From positions 1 through 64,000 of the forward strand of contig NZ_JAIQZM010000019.1 in NCBI RefSeq assembly GCF_023333595.1: a stretch of 64,000 nt of DNA, written 5' to 3'. The position numbers were made by a program, and so were the translations under genes. Positions 51,328 to 61,243 of the stretch are shown here, piece after piece. The notes under the pieces are model-generated. The model was not told the DNA's origin. It saw only the letters and a list, made by a program, of their open reading frames with translations, and made no database searches. Within the stretch, counting starts at the first letter, position 1, and every line of letters begins with the position of its first letter. The stretch is from Argonema galeatum A003/A1 (GTDB lineage: Bacteria > Cyanobacteriota > Cyanobacteriia > Cyanobacteriales > Aerosakkonemataceae).

Positions 51328-51638
51328 CCCTCGATCGGCAAAATTTATCTACATAGTAATATGTATAATAAAATACAAAATTACAACAATTTAATAAATA
51401 GTTTAAAAACCGAGTGTCCGAAGGTTAGGCTAGCTGATATGGCAATGCGATCGCAACTATCCGTTTTAGGACTTACGCATTCGATCGCCGCATTTACTAC
51501 ATCTGTAGGGGCAATTCATGAATTGCCACTACATCTAGGGTAAAAGCGCCAACAATCATGGTAAGTCCTGGGTTTGTCATGTGAGTTAAAAGCCAGGTTA
51601 ACTTGGCCGATCTTTGCTAAGGCGAGGAGTTTTGTTCT
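51328..51638. mobile_element. Intergenic region with MITE-like element (51468-51569)
   Basis: AGGACTTAC (51468) and GTAAGTCCT (51561) are inverted ends about 100 bp apart, and GGCAATTCATGAATTGCC (51510-51527) is a perfect palindrome near the middle. Ends of this type are common in small cyanobacterial elements. No gene is seen in the rest of the 311 bp. Confidence 0.5.
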
Positions 51639-53435
51639 GTGCAGCTTAAAGAGGCTAACACTTTCCTTTCTAGGGAAGAAAGTAGGGCGGTTAACTATAA
51701 AGTAGAGCGAGAGCGCGAAATTAATACCCTAAAACATCCCCCTAAAGGGATCTTGCGACTGATAAGTCGCTGGCGAATCAACCAGAAAATTAGCTATGGT
51801 TATGCCTTGGCAATTGGGATTGCTATTCTCGGAACAGTTGCGGGGTTAGTAACTGGAGAATACTACGAGAAACAGGCAAAGGAGCATCTAACTTATGCCA
51901 ACGAACAACACAATCTCCTCAATCAATTAAGAAATACCTCTCTAGAGGCGCGATTGCATCAACAACGGCTGGTTCCCGTACTGGGAAATTCTGTTTGGTT
52001 GCGATATGAAGTCTTGGAATTCGATCGGAATATTGCCAATTCTAAGACTCTGTTAACTAGAATTAAATACTTTGCTGACAGCAATCCTAACGGTTTAGCA
52101 GCAAACAGAAACGAGTTAATAGCCTTGTTGAACGATTACGAAAACACAACCCAATCTTATTCTCAGCTAGTCAAATACATTTTAAAGGAAATCAATGTTT
52201 CGGATTTAAAGCCAGAAGAGATTGAGGGGGCGCAGCAGGTGCTGTTGAGGACTATCAGCGGCGAGGTGTCGATCAAGTTCGATCGCCTTGCCGATCGGTT
52301 AAGCAGGCTCATCGATACTGCACGATCTCAAGAAAACCAAGGAGCGGGAATTCTGAAGCGGGCTTCGGCGCTGCGATTCTGGATTACAATGGCGAGTATG
52401 TGTCTGTCAGGGGCTCTAGCGGCTGTTTTGGCATTTTATACCAGTCGTGCGATCGCTCGTCCTCTCCAAGCTGTTACTAAAGTAGCCCAGCAAGTCGCTC
52501 AGGAATCTAATTTTAACCTCCAAGCACCAGTTACCAGTGAAGATGAAATTGGAATTCTAGCAACTTCTCTCAATCAATTGATTAAACAGATTGCCACTTA
52601 CACTGACGAACTAAATCAAGCACAAGCGCAACTGATTCAGACCGAAAAAATGTCCTCTCTTGGTCAAATGGTAGCAGGTGTCGCCCATGAAATTAACAAC
52701 CCAATTAACTTTATTTACGGCAACATCGAACACGCCAACGACTACACAGAAGAATTGTTGAAATTAGTACAGCTATATCGGCAGCAGTACCCCAATTCTA
52801 CCTCCACAATTCAAAACCAGATTGATACAATAGACCTCGACTTTATGACAGAAGATTTGCCCAAACTTTTATCTTCAATGAAAATGGGGGCCGATCGCAT
52901 CCGTGAGATTGTTTTGTCTTTGCGAAACTTTTCCCGGCTGGATGAAGCAGAAATGAAATCTGTTAATATCCACGCCGGAATTGACAGCACTCTGGTAATT
53001 CTTAATCATCGGCTTAAGAATGATATTGAAGTAATTAAGCATTACGGTAATTTGCCTTTGGTTGAGTGTTACCCGGCTCAGCTAAACCAAGTGTTTATGA
53101 ATATTCTTTCTAACGCCGTTGATGCACTGCTATCTACGGAAAGGCCAACCAACAAGCAGATTGCGATTAGGACAGAAAAGGTTAACGCTAACCTAATTTT
53201 AGTAAAGATTTGGGATAATGGTTCCGGTATTTCACGAGAGATAAAAAACAAGCTATTCGATCCATTTTTCACGACTAAGCCAGTAGGCCAAGGCACCGGA
53301 CTGGGACTTTACATCTGCTATCAGATTGTGGAAAAGCATAAGGGCAGAATTGAAATCAAATCGGAGCCAGGACAAGGAACTGAGTTTGCGATCTCTTTGC
53401 CAATCAAAGCAGATTACTCTAAAATGTATTCCTAG
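51639..53435 (+). CDS. Membrane sensor histidine kinase with HAMP
   Basis: A 598-residue kinase from GTG. A cytoplasmic head of ~45 residues, a helix at about residues 49-70, a periplasmic helical sensor to about 245, a second helix at about 247-268, HAMP (SRAIARPLQAVTKVAQQVAQ), then a short coiled coil. The H box is MVAGVAHEINNPINFIYGNI (phospho-His 350). ATPase boxes are NILSNAVDALL, IWDNGSGIS, FDPFFTTKPVGQGTGLGLYI and the late G box. No response regulator is adjacent. The catalytic core closely resembles that of the next gene. Confidence 0.93.
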   Translation: MQLKEANTFLSREESRAVNYKVEREREINTLKHPPKGILRLISRWRINQKISYGYALAIGIAILGTVAGLVTGEYYEKQAKEHLTYANEQHNLLNQLRNTSLEARLHQQRLVPVLGNSVWLRYEVLEFDRNIANSKTLLTRIKYFADSNPNGLAANRNELIALLNDYENTTQSYSQLVKYILKEINVSDLKPEEIEGAQQVLLRTISGEVSIKFDRLADRLSRLIDTARSQENQGAGILKRASALRFWITMASMCLSGALAAVLAFYTSRAIARPLQAVTKVAQQVAQESNFNLQAPVTSEDEIGILATSLNQLIKQIATYTDELNQAQAQLIQTEKMSSLGQMVAGVAHEINNPINFIYGNIEHANDYTEELLKLVQLYRQQYPNSTSTIQNQIDTIDLDFMTEDLPKLLSSMKMGADRIREIVLSLRNFSRLDEAEMKSVNIHAGIDSTLVILNHRLKNDIEVIKHYGNLPLVECYPAQLNQVFMNILSNAVDALLSTERPTNKQIAIRTEKVNANLILVKIWDNGSGISREIKNKLFDPFFTTKPVGQGTGLGLYICYQIVEKHKGRIEIKSEPGQGTEFAISLPIKADYSKMYS

Positions 53436-53452
53436 CGCTCGCCAAATTTATA

Positions 53453-55570
53453 GTGGAATGTAAGAAGGTTGAATCAAAAATCTCAGGGATTTTACAAAAG
53501 ATCCAACCCAAAATTCTAATTTTTACCTTTGGGGCATCTTTGCTGCCGGTTATGTTGGTGTTCAGCGCCGCTTGGCGATTTGTGTATCAACCCCTGACTG
53601 ATTTGGAAAAAACTCGACTCGACGATCAAGTCCTAGCCTTCCGGGGATACACAGCTGCCACTGGGAAGGGATTGCAAGATTTAGCCAACGGCTATGCAAT
53701 TTGGACAGATCTATATAACCGCGTTCGGCAGCCCGATCGGCCCTGGATTAAGAGCGAGATTACCGATCAATTAATTTTTTCCACGGATGTTGATAACGTG
53801 CAGGTGTTAAGTCGCTTTGGGGAAATACTGGGAGAACGGGGAACGGCTTTGCGATCGACTGCGGTAAAAGAGAGGGTTGCCACTTTAAGCAACCAAAAAA
53901 AACCACAACAGGAGTTGGTTACATTTAGCTCTAGCCAGTTATTAATCTTAGTGAGTGCGCCCATCTTCCAAACCGACGGTAAGGGCAACTCACCTGGAAC
54001 TTTAATAATCGGGCAAACACTGAATGACGCCTGGTTAAGGAAGTTTTTAAATTTCTCCCAACCCACTACCAAGCTCGAAATTATTTCCCTCACCGGGCAG
54101 TTAATGCTTTCTAGCACTGACAAAACTAGCAGTGACATTTGGGAGAAAAGTAATTTAACGGCTATCGTGTTACCTGCAATTAAACAAAATCAATCAGTAT
54201 ACCGCATCGAACCGGAATCTGGACATAATACGATCTATGCTCCTATTATTTCTAGACGAAAGCCTGTCGCGATCGCTAAAATTCAGATTGCGTCCAAATA
54301 TTTTCAGCAAGCATCCTTATTCCTCAATCGCGTGATTTGGATTGGTTTGGGGCTTGCAACCATACTCTCGGTCGCGATCGCTCGCCTACTAGCAAAACAA
54401 ATTGCCGAGCCGATTAACCAATTAGCAAAGCGTAGCAATACTCTAGCTGCTGGAGATTTAGATGCTCCCATTCCCGGTATTAATTCTGGTGGTGAAGTGG
54501 GGCAATTAGCTAATGCTTACCAAGAGATGGCACAAGCTTTAAAAGCGCTCATTGGCAATTTAGAACAGAGGGTAGCCGAACGTACTCAAGAGTTAGAATT
54601 AGCTCGGATAATGCTAGAAGAACGAGTCAAAGATCGCACAGAAGAACTTTGGCAAAAAAATCAGCAATTGCAGGAAGCTCACGACCAATTGCAACAGCTA
54701 AATTCAGAACTTTCTAGCAAAGCCGAACAACTTTCTCAAGCATTATTAGACCTCAAAAAGGCTCAAGCTCAATTGGTGCAAACTGAAAAAATGTCTAGTT
54801 TGGGTCAACTGGTTGCTGGTATTGCTCACGAGATCAACAATCCGATTAACTTTATCTACGCTAACCTCAGTCATGTCAGTCGCTACACGCAAGATTTGCT
54901 TGCTCTAATACATCTTTACCAGCAACGCTATTCAGATCCTGAAATTGAACAGCATATTGAAGAAATAGAAATTGATTTCTTGAAAACCGATCTGCTGAAA
55001 ATTTTATCTTCAATGGGGATAGGGGCCGATCGCATCAGTCAGATTGTCCTATCTTTACGAAACTTTTCGCGACTCGACGAATCAGATATGAAGCTTGTTA
55101 ACATCCATGAAGGATTGGATAGCACCTTATTAATTTTGCAAAGTCGCTTGAGAGCAAACAAAGAATATCCAGATATTCAGGTGATTAAGCAATACAGCGA
55201 TCTGCCGATGATAGAGTGCTATCCCAGACAGATAAATCAGGTGTTTATGAATATCATCAGCAATGCAATTGATGAACTGCAAAACCTGAAAGATCGAGAA
55301 TTTAAACAGATTTTTATTAAGACTGAAGTTGTAGGATCGAATCAAGTTTGTATTAGAATTAAGGATAACGCCCTTGGTATATTATCAGATATAAAATACC
55401 AAATATTTGATCCATTTTTCACAACAAAGCCAGTAGGTAAAGGGACTGGCTTGGGACTTTCCATTTCCTATCAAATTATTCAAAAACACGGAGGTAGTAT
55501 TGATGTAATTTCGGAACCGGGGCAGGGAGCGGAGTTTGCGATCGCGCTGCCTATTAAAGCTACCATGTAG
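53453..55570 (+). CDS. CHASE4-domain sensor histidine kinase
   Basis: A 705-residue kinase from GTG, 17 bp after the previous gene. A helix at about residues 22-42 is followed by a CHASE4-like periplasmic domain (GLQDLANGYAIWTDLYNRV), a second helix near 285-305, HAMP (EPINQLAKRSNTLAAGDLDA), a long coiled coil (AERTQELELARIMLEERVKD) and the kinase core with H459 in GIAHEINNPINFIYANLS. N, G1 and F boxes are present (NIISNAIDELQ, FDPFFTTKPVGKGTGLGLSI). In the N/G1 region the usual DNGxG is DNALG, a small deviation. Confidence 0.93.
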   Translation: MECKKVESKISGILQKIQPKILIFTFGASLLPVMLVFSAAWRFVYQPLTDLEKTRLDDQVLAFRGYTAATGKGLQDLANGYAIWTDLYNRVRQPDRPWIKSEITDQLIFSTDVDNVQVLSRFGEILGERGTALRSTAVKERVATLSNQKKPQQELVTFSSSQLLILVSAPIFQTDGKGNSPGTLIIGQTLNDAWLRKFLNFSQPTTKLEIISLTGQLMLSSTDKTSSDIWEKSNLTAIVLPAIKQNQSVYRIEPESGHNTIYAPIISRRKPVAIAKIQIASKYFQQASLFLNRVIWIGLGLATILSVAIARLLAKQIAEPINQLAKRSNTLAAGDLDAPIPGINSGGEVGQLANAYQEMAQALKALIGNLEQRVAERTQELELARIMLEERVKDRTEELWQKNQQLQEAHDQLQQLNSELSSKAEQLSQALLDLKKAQAQLVQTEKMSSLGQLVAGIAHEINNPINFIYANLSHVSRYTQDLLALIHLYQQRYSDPEIEQHIEEIEIDFLKTDLLKILSSMGIGADRISQIVLSLRNFSRLDESDMKLVNIHEGLDSTLLILQSRLRANKEYPDIQVIKQYSDLPMIECYPRQINQVFMNIISNAIDELQNLKDREFKQIFIKTEVVGSNQVCIRIKDNALGILSDIKYQIFDPFFTTKPVGKGTGLGLSISYQIIQKHGGSIDVISEPGQGAEFAIALPIKATM

Positions 55571-55605
55571 GGTGGTAAATGCTCACACTCTAGAATAATA
55601 AAATA

Positions 55606-56553
55606 ATGTTAGAATTTAAAATAACTATGAGTACTAATGCTCCTTGTTTCAAACAATATTGGGAAAGCAAATCCAGAATGTCAGTCAAGGAAAAATTCGG
55701 CAATGCTAACGTCTATGCAAATAATGCTAAATCAATACTCAACAAAGCAACGGGCTTTATCGATTATTATGATTTTACCCTAAACCCTTATCGAGGCTGT
55801 CAATACGGATGCAGCTACTGTTATGCTGCCGCATTTAGCGCTAACCCTAAAATGCGAGAAGAATGGGGAAACTGGGTAATTATCAAAGAAAATGCAGTTG
55901 AAATATTAGAAAAAGAGTTGCAAAAATGGCACAAGAAAAACCTAGATAAATATCCCAGTATTTACATGAGTAGCGTCACCGATCCCTATCAGCCCATCGA
56001 ATCCAAACAAAAGCTAACTCGAAGCTTATTAGAGGTGATGGTGAAGTATCAACCTACCCTTGTGATTCAAACCCGCAGTCCTATGATTACAAGGGATATT
56101 GATATTTTACAACAGTTTCGGCGTTTGCGGATTAATATGAGCATTCCTACAGGTAGCGAGTCAGTTAGAAAAGATTTTGAGCCGCGATCGCCTAGCATTC
56201 CAGCCAGACTCAACGCTATTGGAAAATTGGTCCACAATATTCCTTGCGATCAAAACCACGATGTGAGATTTTCTGTTACAGTGACACCGCTACTTCCCAC
56301 CTTTCCAGATGACGAGGTGGCTTTTATCCAAAAACTAGAAATTGTCGATCGAGTAGTAATTCAGGAATTTCACGCTAGCCAAAATCGTTCCCATGTCGCA
56401 GGGACACGCGAAGAAGCTTTGGATATTAAGCAAAAATACGCTTGGTGGTATGATAAAGAGCGAGTAAACTACCTCAAGTTTAAGCAGAACTTAGTGTCTC
56501 TGCTGCCTAGCGTTGAAATTAAGGAAGGTAAGCAAGGATTTGGCTACGAATAA
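55606..56553 (+). CDS. SPL-family radical SAM protein
   Basis: A 315-residue radical SAM enzyme related to spore photoproduct lyase. The [4Fe-4S] motif is C65-x3-C69-x2-C72 in YRGCQYGCSYCYA. TDPYQPIESKQKLTRSLLEV and VIQTRSPMITRDIDIL follow, typical of the SPL-like branch found in many non-sporulating bacteria. Substrate unknown; repair or nucleic-acid chemistry is a guess. ATG 55627 is an alternative start. The next gene overlaps its end. Confidence 0.88.
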   Translation: MLEFKITMSTNAPCFKQYWESKSRMSVKEKFGNANVYANNAKSILNKATGFIDYYDFTLNPYRGCQYGCSYCYAAAFSANPKMREEWGNWVIIKENAVEILEKELQKWHKKNLDKYPSIYMSSVTDPYQPIESKQKLTRSLLEVMVKYQPTLVIQTRSPMITRDIDILQQFRRLRINMSIPTGSESVRKDFEPRSPSIPARLNAIGKLVHNIPCDQNHDVRFSVTVTPLLPTFPDDEVAFIQKLEIVDRVVIQEFHASQNRSHVAGTREEALDIKQKYAWWYDKERVNYLKFKQNLVSLLPSVEIKEGKQGFGYE

Positions 56554-57865
56554 TCCTATAGAAAATTGGTGGCGTTCTTATCAGTTTCGCGCCGCCCTCA
56601 AAAAAGGTAACACGATCCTTGCAGATCAACTGTTACGGCAAATACAAAGTGCTGGTGCAAGACTATCATGGCCCGAAAAGTTATATAAAGAAAAACTACA
56701 GTTTGAACAAACCACGCGGGACTATCGCCAACAAATCTCCGCACAATATCGACAACTCAGTCAATTCCGCCAGCAGCTTGAAGAATTAGAGCCAAATCAA
56801 CAAGTTGGCAAACCTGCTAATCTATTAGCACCTGAACCAGAGTTTATCGAATTTATATCACAAAACTTTAAATTGGTTGAGCATGATGAAAATATGCTCC
56901 AATGCACGGGAATTGACCGATGTGTTTTTGATGACTTTGAGGAGAACCTAGCTGACTTTATCAAAGAAGAGTTTAGTTCACTTAGTCGTAAAAGTAATTT
57001 CAAATCTTTACTAGATGATGCAATTGAAGATATTACCATGCTAAAAAGTGGGCAAGACCCGCAATACAGGTTTGAGCTAAGTCCCCACGTCTACTTGATG
57101 AGATACTTTTTAGATAACGTTTATTGTGCTTATCTAGCTTGGTTTCTCATCTACAAGTCTGGGTTACTACCAACTAATATCAACATTCTTGATATTGCTG
57201 CTGGCCCAGGTACAGTTGCTTACGGACTTGCTTTATTGCTACAGAGCAGTAGTAGCTTGTTTGCCATACCTCCAATGCACGTTTCATACTACTCTCTGGA
57301 ACAACAAAAAGCCTTCCAGTACCGAGGACTTCAGTTTTGGCGAAAATACATAGAGCCTCAAGAAACAGCCACAAACGCTTATTTTCGTTTCGATACTTCC
57401 AGCATTTTCGATTATGATAAGGATTCGAGAAGAATACCACCTGATTTCTTTGATTTTGTGGTAATTTCTCACTGTTTCTTTTCCGATCCAGAAAGGCGGA
57501 ATAAATCTCAAGCTGTTTATAACGAAATATTTACCAATTGCCTGAAAGAGAACGGTCATGTACTGTTGATAGTGCAGGAGAAGAAGTTATTTATGCCATA
57601 TGGAGTTAGGCAAAGTGAAAGTCGGAGTCAGGAAGAAAGTGTTGTTAAAAGATTTGTTGAAGATCTGGGATTGAATTTAGTTTGGTACAAATACCTCACA
57701 TCAAGGGATAGAAGAGAACCTGTTTCACCTGCTGATTTCGGAAAGTTTGCACGCGAAAATTTAGCTGGTCAAAGATATATGAGTCCACTTTTACGTCAGT
57801 ACGTCAAATTAAAGTATGACGCTAACTACACACTGGATGATTATGTAATTTTGGCGAAAAGATAA
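56540..57865 (+). CDS. SAM-dependent methyltransferase, Rsm22-like
   Basis: About 441 residues. The SAM-binding motif is INILDIAAGPGTVAYGLALL, and YYSLEQQKAFQYRGLQFWRK and FDFVVISHCFFSDPERRNKS follow as later motifs. The helical N-terminal 150 residues resemble a coiled, RNA-binding head. The pattern is like Rsm22/Mrm-type rRNA methyltransferase relatives, not certain. TTG 56540, inside the upstream gene, is the likely start (AAGGA nearby); the frame is open from 56513. Coupled to the radical SAM gene by overlap. Confidence 0.75.
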   Translation: MATNNPIENWWRSYQFRAALKKGNTILADQLLRQIQSAGARLSWPEKLYKEKLQFEQTTRDYRQQISAQYRQLSQFRQQLEELEPNQQVGKPANLLAPEPEFIEFISQNFKLVEHDENMLQCTGIDRCVFDDFEENLADFIKEEFSSLSRKSNFKSLLDDAIEDITMLKSGQDPQYRFELSPHVYLMRYFLDNVYCAYLAWFLIYKSGLLPTNINILDIAAGPGTVAYGLALLLQSSSSLFAIPPMHVSYYSLEQQKAFQYRGLQFWRKYIEPQETATNAYFRFDTSSIFDYDKDSRRIPPDFFDFVVISHCFFSDPERRNKSQAVYNEIFTNCLKENGHVLLIVQEKKLFMPYGVRQSESRSQEESVVKRFVEDLGLNLVWYKYLTSRDRREPVSPADFGKFARENLAGQRYMSPLLRQYVKLKYDANYTLDDYVILAKR

Positions 57866-57884
57866 TGAGAGTAAGATCCGCCTA

Positions 57885-57968
57885 TCAATGACCGATCATC
57901 CAAGGTCGATCGTGATGATGGTGATGATGCTTGTGCGTTTGAGGCTTTTTACTTTCCGAACGATTTAG
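57885..57968 (-). pseudogene. His-rich C-terminal scrap
   Basis: The minus strand reads SESKKPQTHKHHHHHHDRPW then MIGH and a stop at 57885-57887. There is no start codon before the upstream stop. It looks like the tail of a metal-binding protein. It lies just before the nickel-dependent urease genes, but the direction is opposite. It may also be chance. Confidence 0.3.
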
Positions 57969-58056
57969 TTAATTTTGAAAATAATTGTTAAAATAATGAG
58001 ATTCACATTTACATAGAAGAATTGCAGCAAAGTGGAAATTTTGGAATAAAATACGA

Positions 58057-58905
58057 ATGATTGAAGTTTCAACCGGATGGCATGGCAACCTCAATTTAGT
58101 GTATGCTTCTAGCACTGGGAATACCCAGCTAATTCACGCTAGATCCCAAGCACCTCTGAAAATCCAACGCCCTTTTTATCCAGAGGGTGCAGATGTTTGT
58201 CATAGCGTAATTCTGCATACTGCTGGGGGAGTTGTAGGCGGAGACAGGCTATCTCTCGATTTTCACCTCCAACCGAATGCCAAAGCTTTAATTACTACAG
58301 CTGCCGCTAGTAAAATTTATCGCAGTAACGGGTTAGAAGCCAGACAAACTATTAAGATGCAAATCGATGCTGGTGCTTGTTTGGAGTGGTTACCGCAGGA
58401 AACAATTGTTTTTAACGGGGCGGTTTATAGGCAAGATTTGCGAGTAGAATTAGCACCGGGCGCAACTTGGTTGGGTTGGGAAATTACGCGATTTGGACGT
58501 ACTGCTAGAGGCGAGAAATTTTTGGAGGGAGATTGGCGCAGTCATACGGAAGTTTGGCAGGAAAAAAGACCGTTGTGGATTGACAGACAATGGTTACCAG
58601 CAGGGTCAGAAATTATCGATAGTCCGCACGGATTGGGTGGAGAAGCGATCGCAGCCAGTCTCGCTTGGGTGGGCCGATCGGTCCCACCAGAAATAGTGCA
58701 AAAAGCGAGAATGCTTTGGGCCGATCGAAACGCCGATCCTACAAGAGGCGAAGCCGGAGTCACCAGGCTGGCATCAGGCTTACTGTGTCGCTATCGTGGC
58801 TCTTCGACTACGGAGGTGAGAAACTGGTTTAAAGATGTTTGGCATCTGTTGCGCCTATCCTTTTTGGGACGTCCCAGTTGTGTGCCACGAGTTTGGCCTT
58901 TTTGA
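58057..58905 (+). CDS. ureD: Urease accessory protein UreD
   Basis: A 282-residue accessory protein that, with UreF and UreG, delivers nickel to urease. The opening WHGNLNLVYASSTGNTQLIH, then PFYPEGADVCHSVILHTAGG and VVGGDRLSLDFHLQPNAKAL are UreD hallmarks; GACLEWLPQETIVFNGAVYR follows. Cytoplasmic. ureA starts 64 bp downstream. ureF, ureG and ureE are not in the window. Confidence 0.95.
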   Translation: MIEVSTGWHGNLNLVYASSTGNTQLIHARSQAPLKIQRPFYPEGADVCHSVILHTAGGVVGGDRLSLDFHLQPNAKALITTAAASKIYRSNGLEARQTIKMQIDAGACLEWLPQETIVFNGAVYRQDLRVELAPGATWLGWEITRFGRTARGEKFLEGDWRSHTEVWQEKRPLWIDRQWLPAGSEIIDSPHGLGGEAIAASLAWVGRSVPPEIVQKARMLWADRNADPTRGEAGVTRLASGLLCRYRGSSTTEVRNWFKDVWHLLRLSFLGRPSCVPRVWPF

Positions 58906-58969
58906 CACGCTCAGCTAATCTGATACAGTTTAAATGGTATTGTATCTGAAACTAAAAAACAGTTTAACC

Positions 58970-59272
58970 ATGCAACTCACGCCACAGGAAAAAGACAAAC
59001 TGCTGATTTTTACTGCTGCCCTATTAGCAGAACGACGCAAGCAAAGAGGGTTAACTTTGAATTACCCAGAAGCAGTGGCGTATATTTCGGCAGCGATTTT
59101 GGAAGGTGCCAGAGATGGCCGCACAGTAGCAGATTTAATGAGCTATGGCACAACTCTGCTGACGCGGGAAGAAGTGATGGAAGGGGTGCCAGAAATGGTG
59201 CATGAAGTGCAAGTAGAGGCAACTTTCCCTGATGGGACAAAACTCGTTACAGTTCACAATCCAATTCGATAA
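58970..59272 (+). CDS. ureA: Urease gamma subunit
   Basis: Exactly 100 residues from ATG 58970, the canonical length; the frame opens at 58934. [40 protein letters not shown] and [20 protein letters not shown] are conserved throughout the family. It is the small subunit of the nickel urease. A 155-bp gap and a DJ-1/PfpI gene separate it from ureB, which is unusual. Confidence 0.97.
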   Translation: MQLTPQEKDKLLIFTAALLAERRKQRGLTLNYPEAVAYISAAILEGARDGRTVADLMSYGTTLLTREEVMEGVPEMVHEVQVEATFPDGTKLVTVHNPIR

Positions 59273-59427
59273 AAAAGGAATGCTTAAATGTTAGCGAACG
59301 ATTGGAAATGTAGGCGACGATCGCCCCTTATCAAAATTCAGTTTTATTAGAAAATATTAATGTTTACGATTGCAACAGAGTACCAGGCTCTTTTTGGATG
59401 AAAGTAGTTGCTGATTAAGGATTAGTT

Positions 59428-59997
59428 ATGAAAATTGCGTTTATCGTTTACAGGGGAATGACTGCGTTAGATTTGATCGGAGTGTACGATCCGCTAACTC
59501 GGCTGAAAACAATGGGATTTATGCCAGATTTGGAATGGGAAATTGTAGCTATTTCCCCAGAAGTAAGCGATGGCGCTGGACTTCGTTTTATCCCAACAAA
59601 AGTAGGCGAATCGCTGCAAGATTATGACATGGTAATTGTGCCAGGTGGAGTTACTGCTGGAGTCCTGAAATTAATTGAGGAAATGGAGTTAGTAGAATGG
59701 CTGAAAACGGCTAATTATTGCCAGTTTAAAGTTTCTGTCTGTACGGGTTCTTTGCTTTTGGGTGCAGCAGGATTCTTAGCCGGAAAAAAAGCCACCACCC
59801 ATCCCAATGCTTTCAACGAACTTCAGAAATATTGTGCTTCTGTGGTAAACGAAAGAATTGTGGATGAAGGCGGGGTGATTACTGCTAGAGGCGTTACCTC
59901 ATCTATAGATTTAGGATTATATCTGTGTGAGAAATTTGCAGGTCGAGAGGTAAAAGAGAAAATTCGTCAGCGAATGGACTATCCTTATGGAATATAA
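59428..59997 (+). CDS. DJ-1/PfpI-family protein between ureA and ureB
   Basis: A 189-residue protein of the DJ-1/PfpI superfamily. The nucleophile elbow is VSVCTGSLLLGAAGFL, with C105, and MVIVPGG with the following TAG is the preceding conserved loop. TTHPNAFNELQKY fits the isonitrile-hydratase-like/ThiJ group. No AraC domain. The role is unknown; a hydrolase or glyoxalase is possible. It starts after AAGGATTAG and ends 21 bp before ureB, so it is in the urease transcript. Confidence 0.9.
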   Translation: MKIAFIVYRGMTALDLIGVYDPLTRLKTMGFMPDLEWEIVAISPEVSDGAGLRFIPTKVGESLQDYDMVIVPGGVTAGVLKLIEEMELVEWLKTANYCQFKVSVCTGSLLLGAAGFLAGKKATTHPNAFNELQKYCASVVNERIVDEGGVITARGVTSSIDLGLYLCEKFAGREVKEKIRQRMDYPYGI

Positions 59998-60018
59998 ACT
60001 ATTAATAGGAGAGCAAAA

Positions 60019-60327
60019 ATGATTCCAGGAGAAACGATCGTACAAGAAGGGGAAATAGAACTGAATGCGGGGCGTTCTACGGTGGGGTTGCGGGTAGCAA
60101 ATACAGGCGATCGGCCCATTCAAATTGGCTCTCACTTTCACTTTTACGAAGTGAACGAAGCACTAGATTTTGACAGAGAACAAGCACGAGGAATGCGCTT
60201 GGATATCCCCGCAGGTACAGCGGTACGCTTTGAACCGGGAGATGAAAAAGAAGTGCAGTTAGTCCCCTTTGTCGGTAGCCGTCAAGTTTACGGATTCAAT
60301 GGCAGAATTAATGGCTCATTAGAATAA
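60019..60327 (+). CDS. ureB: Urease beta subunit
   Basis: A 102-residue subunit. [20 protein letters not shown], then [20 protein letters not shown] and [20 protein letters not shown] are the family core. The start has ATAGGAGAG in place. ureC, the catalytic nickel subunit that normally follows, is absent: the next 165 bp are non-coding and a Uma2 gene comes next. Confidence 0.97.
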   Translation: MIPGETIVQEGEIELNAGRSTVGLRVANTGDRPIQIGSHFHFYEVNEALDFDREQARGMRLDIPAGTAVRFEPGDEKEVQLVPFVGSRQVYGFNGRINGSLE

Positions 60328-60492
60328 GTATAATGGTAGTGTAATGCAAGTTTCGATTATTTGGAAGCGCGTCAAGCCGATTTTGGACGAAAAACCAGTA
60401 ATTTGACTTGAGTCACGGTCTCTGGTTTAGGTTAGTCAATGGGATAGTTCATAATTAATTATGATAGATAGTCTTGATGGGAGGATACGATC

Positions 60493-61212
60493 GTGGTTTC
60501 GATCCTAGAGGCACAGAAGGCAGTTAATATTATTTATCCCGACAGCGATGAGCAACCAATGGCAGATAATACAAAGCAATTTCGCTGGATTATGGTCATC
60601 CATCACAACTTAGAATGGCTATTTGCCAAGGATGAGAATGTATTTGTGGCGGGGGATCTGCTGTGGTATCCGGTGGAGGGAAATAATAAACTGCGTCAAG
60701 CGCCAGATGTGATGGTAGTGTTTGGAGTTAAGAAAGGCGATCGCGGTTCTTATATGCAATGGAAAGAGGGAGGCGTTACGCCGCAGGTGGTGTTTGAGAT
60801 TCTTTCTCCTGGCAATACATTGACAGAAATGAATCGTAAGCAGGTTTTTTATAACCGCTATGGGGTGGAAGAATACTATGTGTATGACCCGGATAAAAAT
60901 GATTTGAGCGGTTGGTTGCGGGGAGACAATGGGTTAGACGTGATTGAGACAATGGCAGATTGGGTAAGTCCCCAGTTGGGAATTCGGTTTGATTTATCCC
61001 AGGAGGCGTTGCAGCTTTTTCGTCCAGATGGCGTGCCATTTGCCAGCTACTCAGAAATTTCTCAACGGTTGGAAGTGGCATTACAGGAGGTGGAACAGGA
61101 ACGACAACGGGCGGAACAGGAACGACAACGGGCAGAACAGGAACGACAACGGGCAGAACGATTGGCTGAACGTTTGAGAACGATGGGGATCGATCCAGAG
61201 GCGGTTGATTGA
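60493..61212 (+). CDS. Uma2-family protein with C-terminal coiled coil
   Basis: A 239-residue Uma2 (DUF820) protein from GTG. The PD-(D/E)XK-like core shows RQAPDVMVVFGVKKGDRGSY, VVFEILSPGNTLTEM and VEEYYVYDPDKNDLSGWLRG. The last 50 residues are a coiled coil with three exact 21-bp units encoding EQERQRA (61093-61155). Widespread in cyanobacteria and of unknown function. It lies where ureC would be expected. Confidence 0.88.
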   Translation: MVSILEAQKAVNIIYPDSDEQPMADNTKQFRWIMVIHHNLEWLFAKDENVFVAGDLLWYPVEGNNKLRQAPDVMVVFGVKKGDRGSYMQWKEGGVTPQVVFEILSPGNTLTEMNRKQVFYNRYGVEEYYVYDPDKNDLSGWLRGDNGLDVIETMADWVSPQLGIRFDLSQEALQLFRPDGVPFASYSEISQRLEVALQEVEQERQRAEQERQRAEQERQRAERLAERLRTMGIDPEAVD

Positions 61213-61243
61213 GGTGGCGTTGCGATGGCGCTAGCAGGCGCGG

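Noticed and set aside
60328..60492. Start of ureC after ureB
   Set aside because: No frame here shows the conserved UreC N-terminus; the gap is non-coding.
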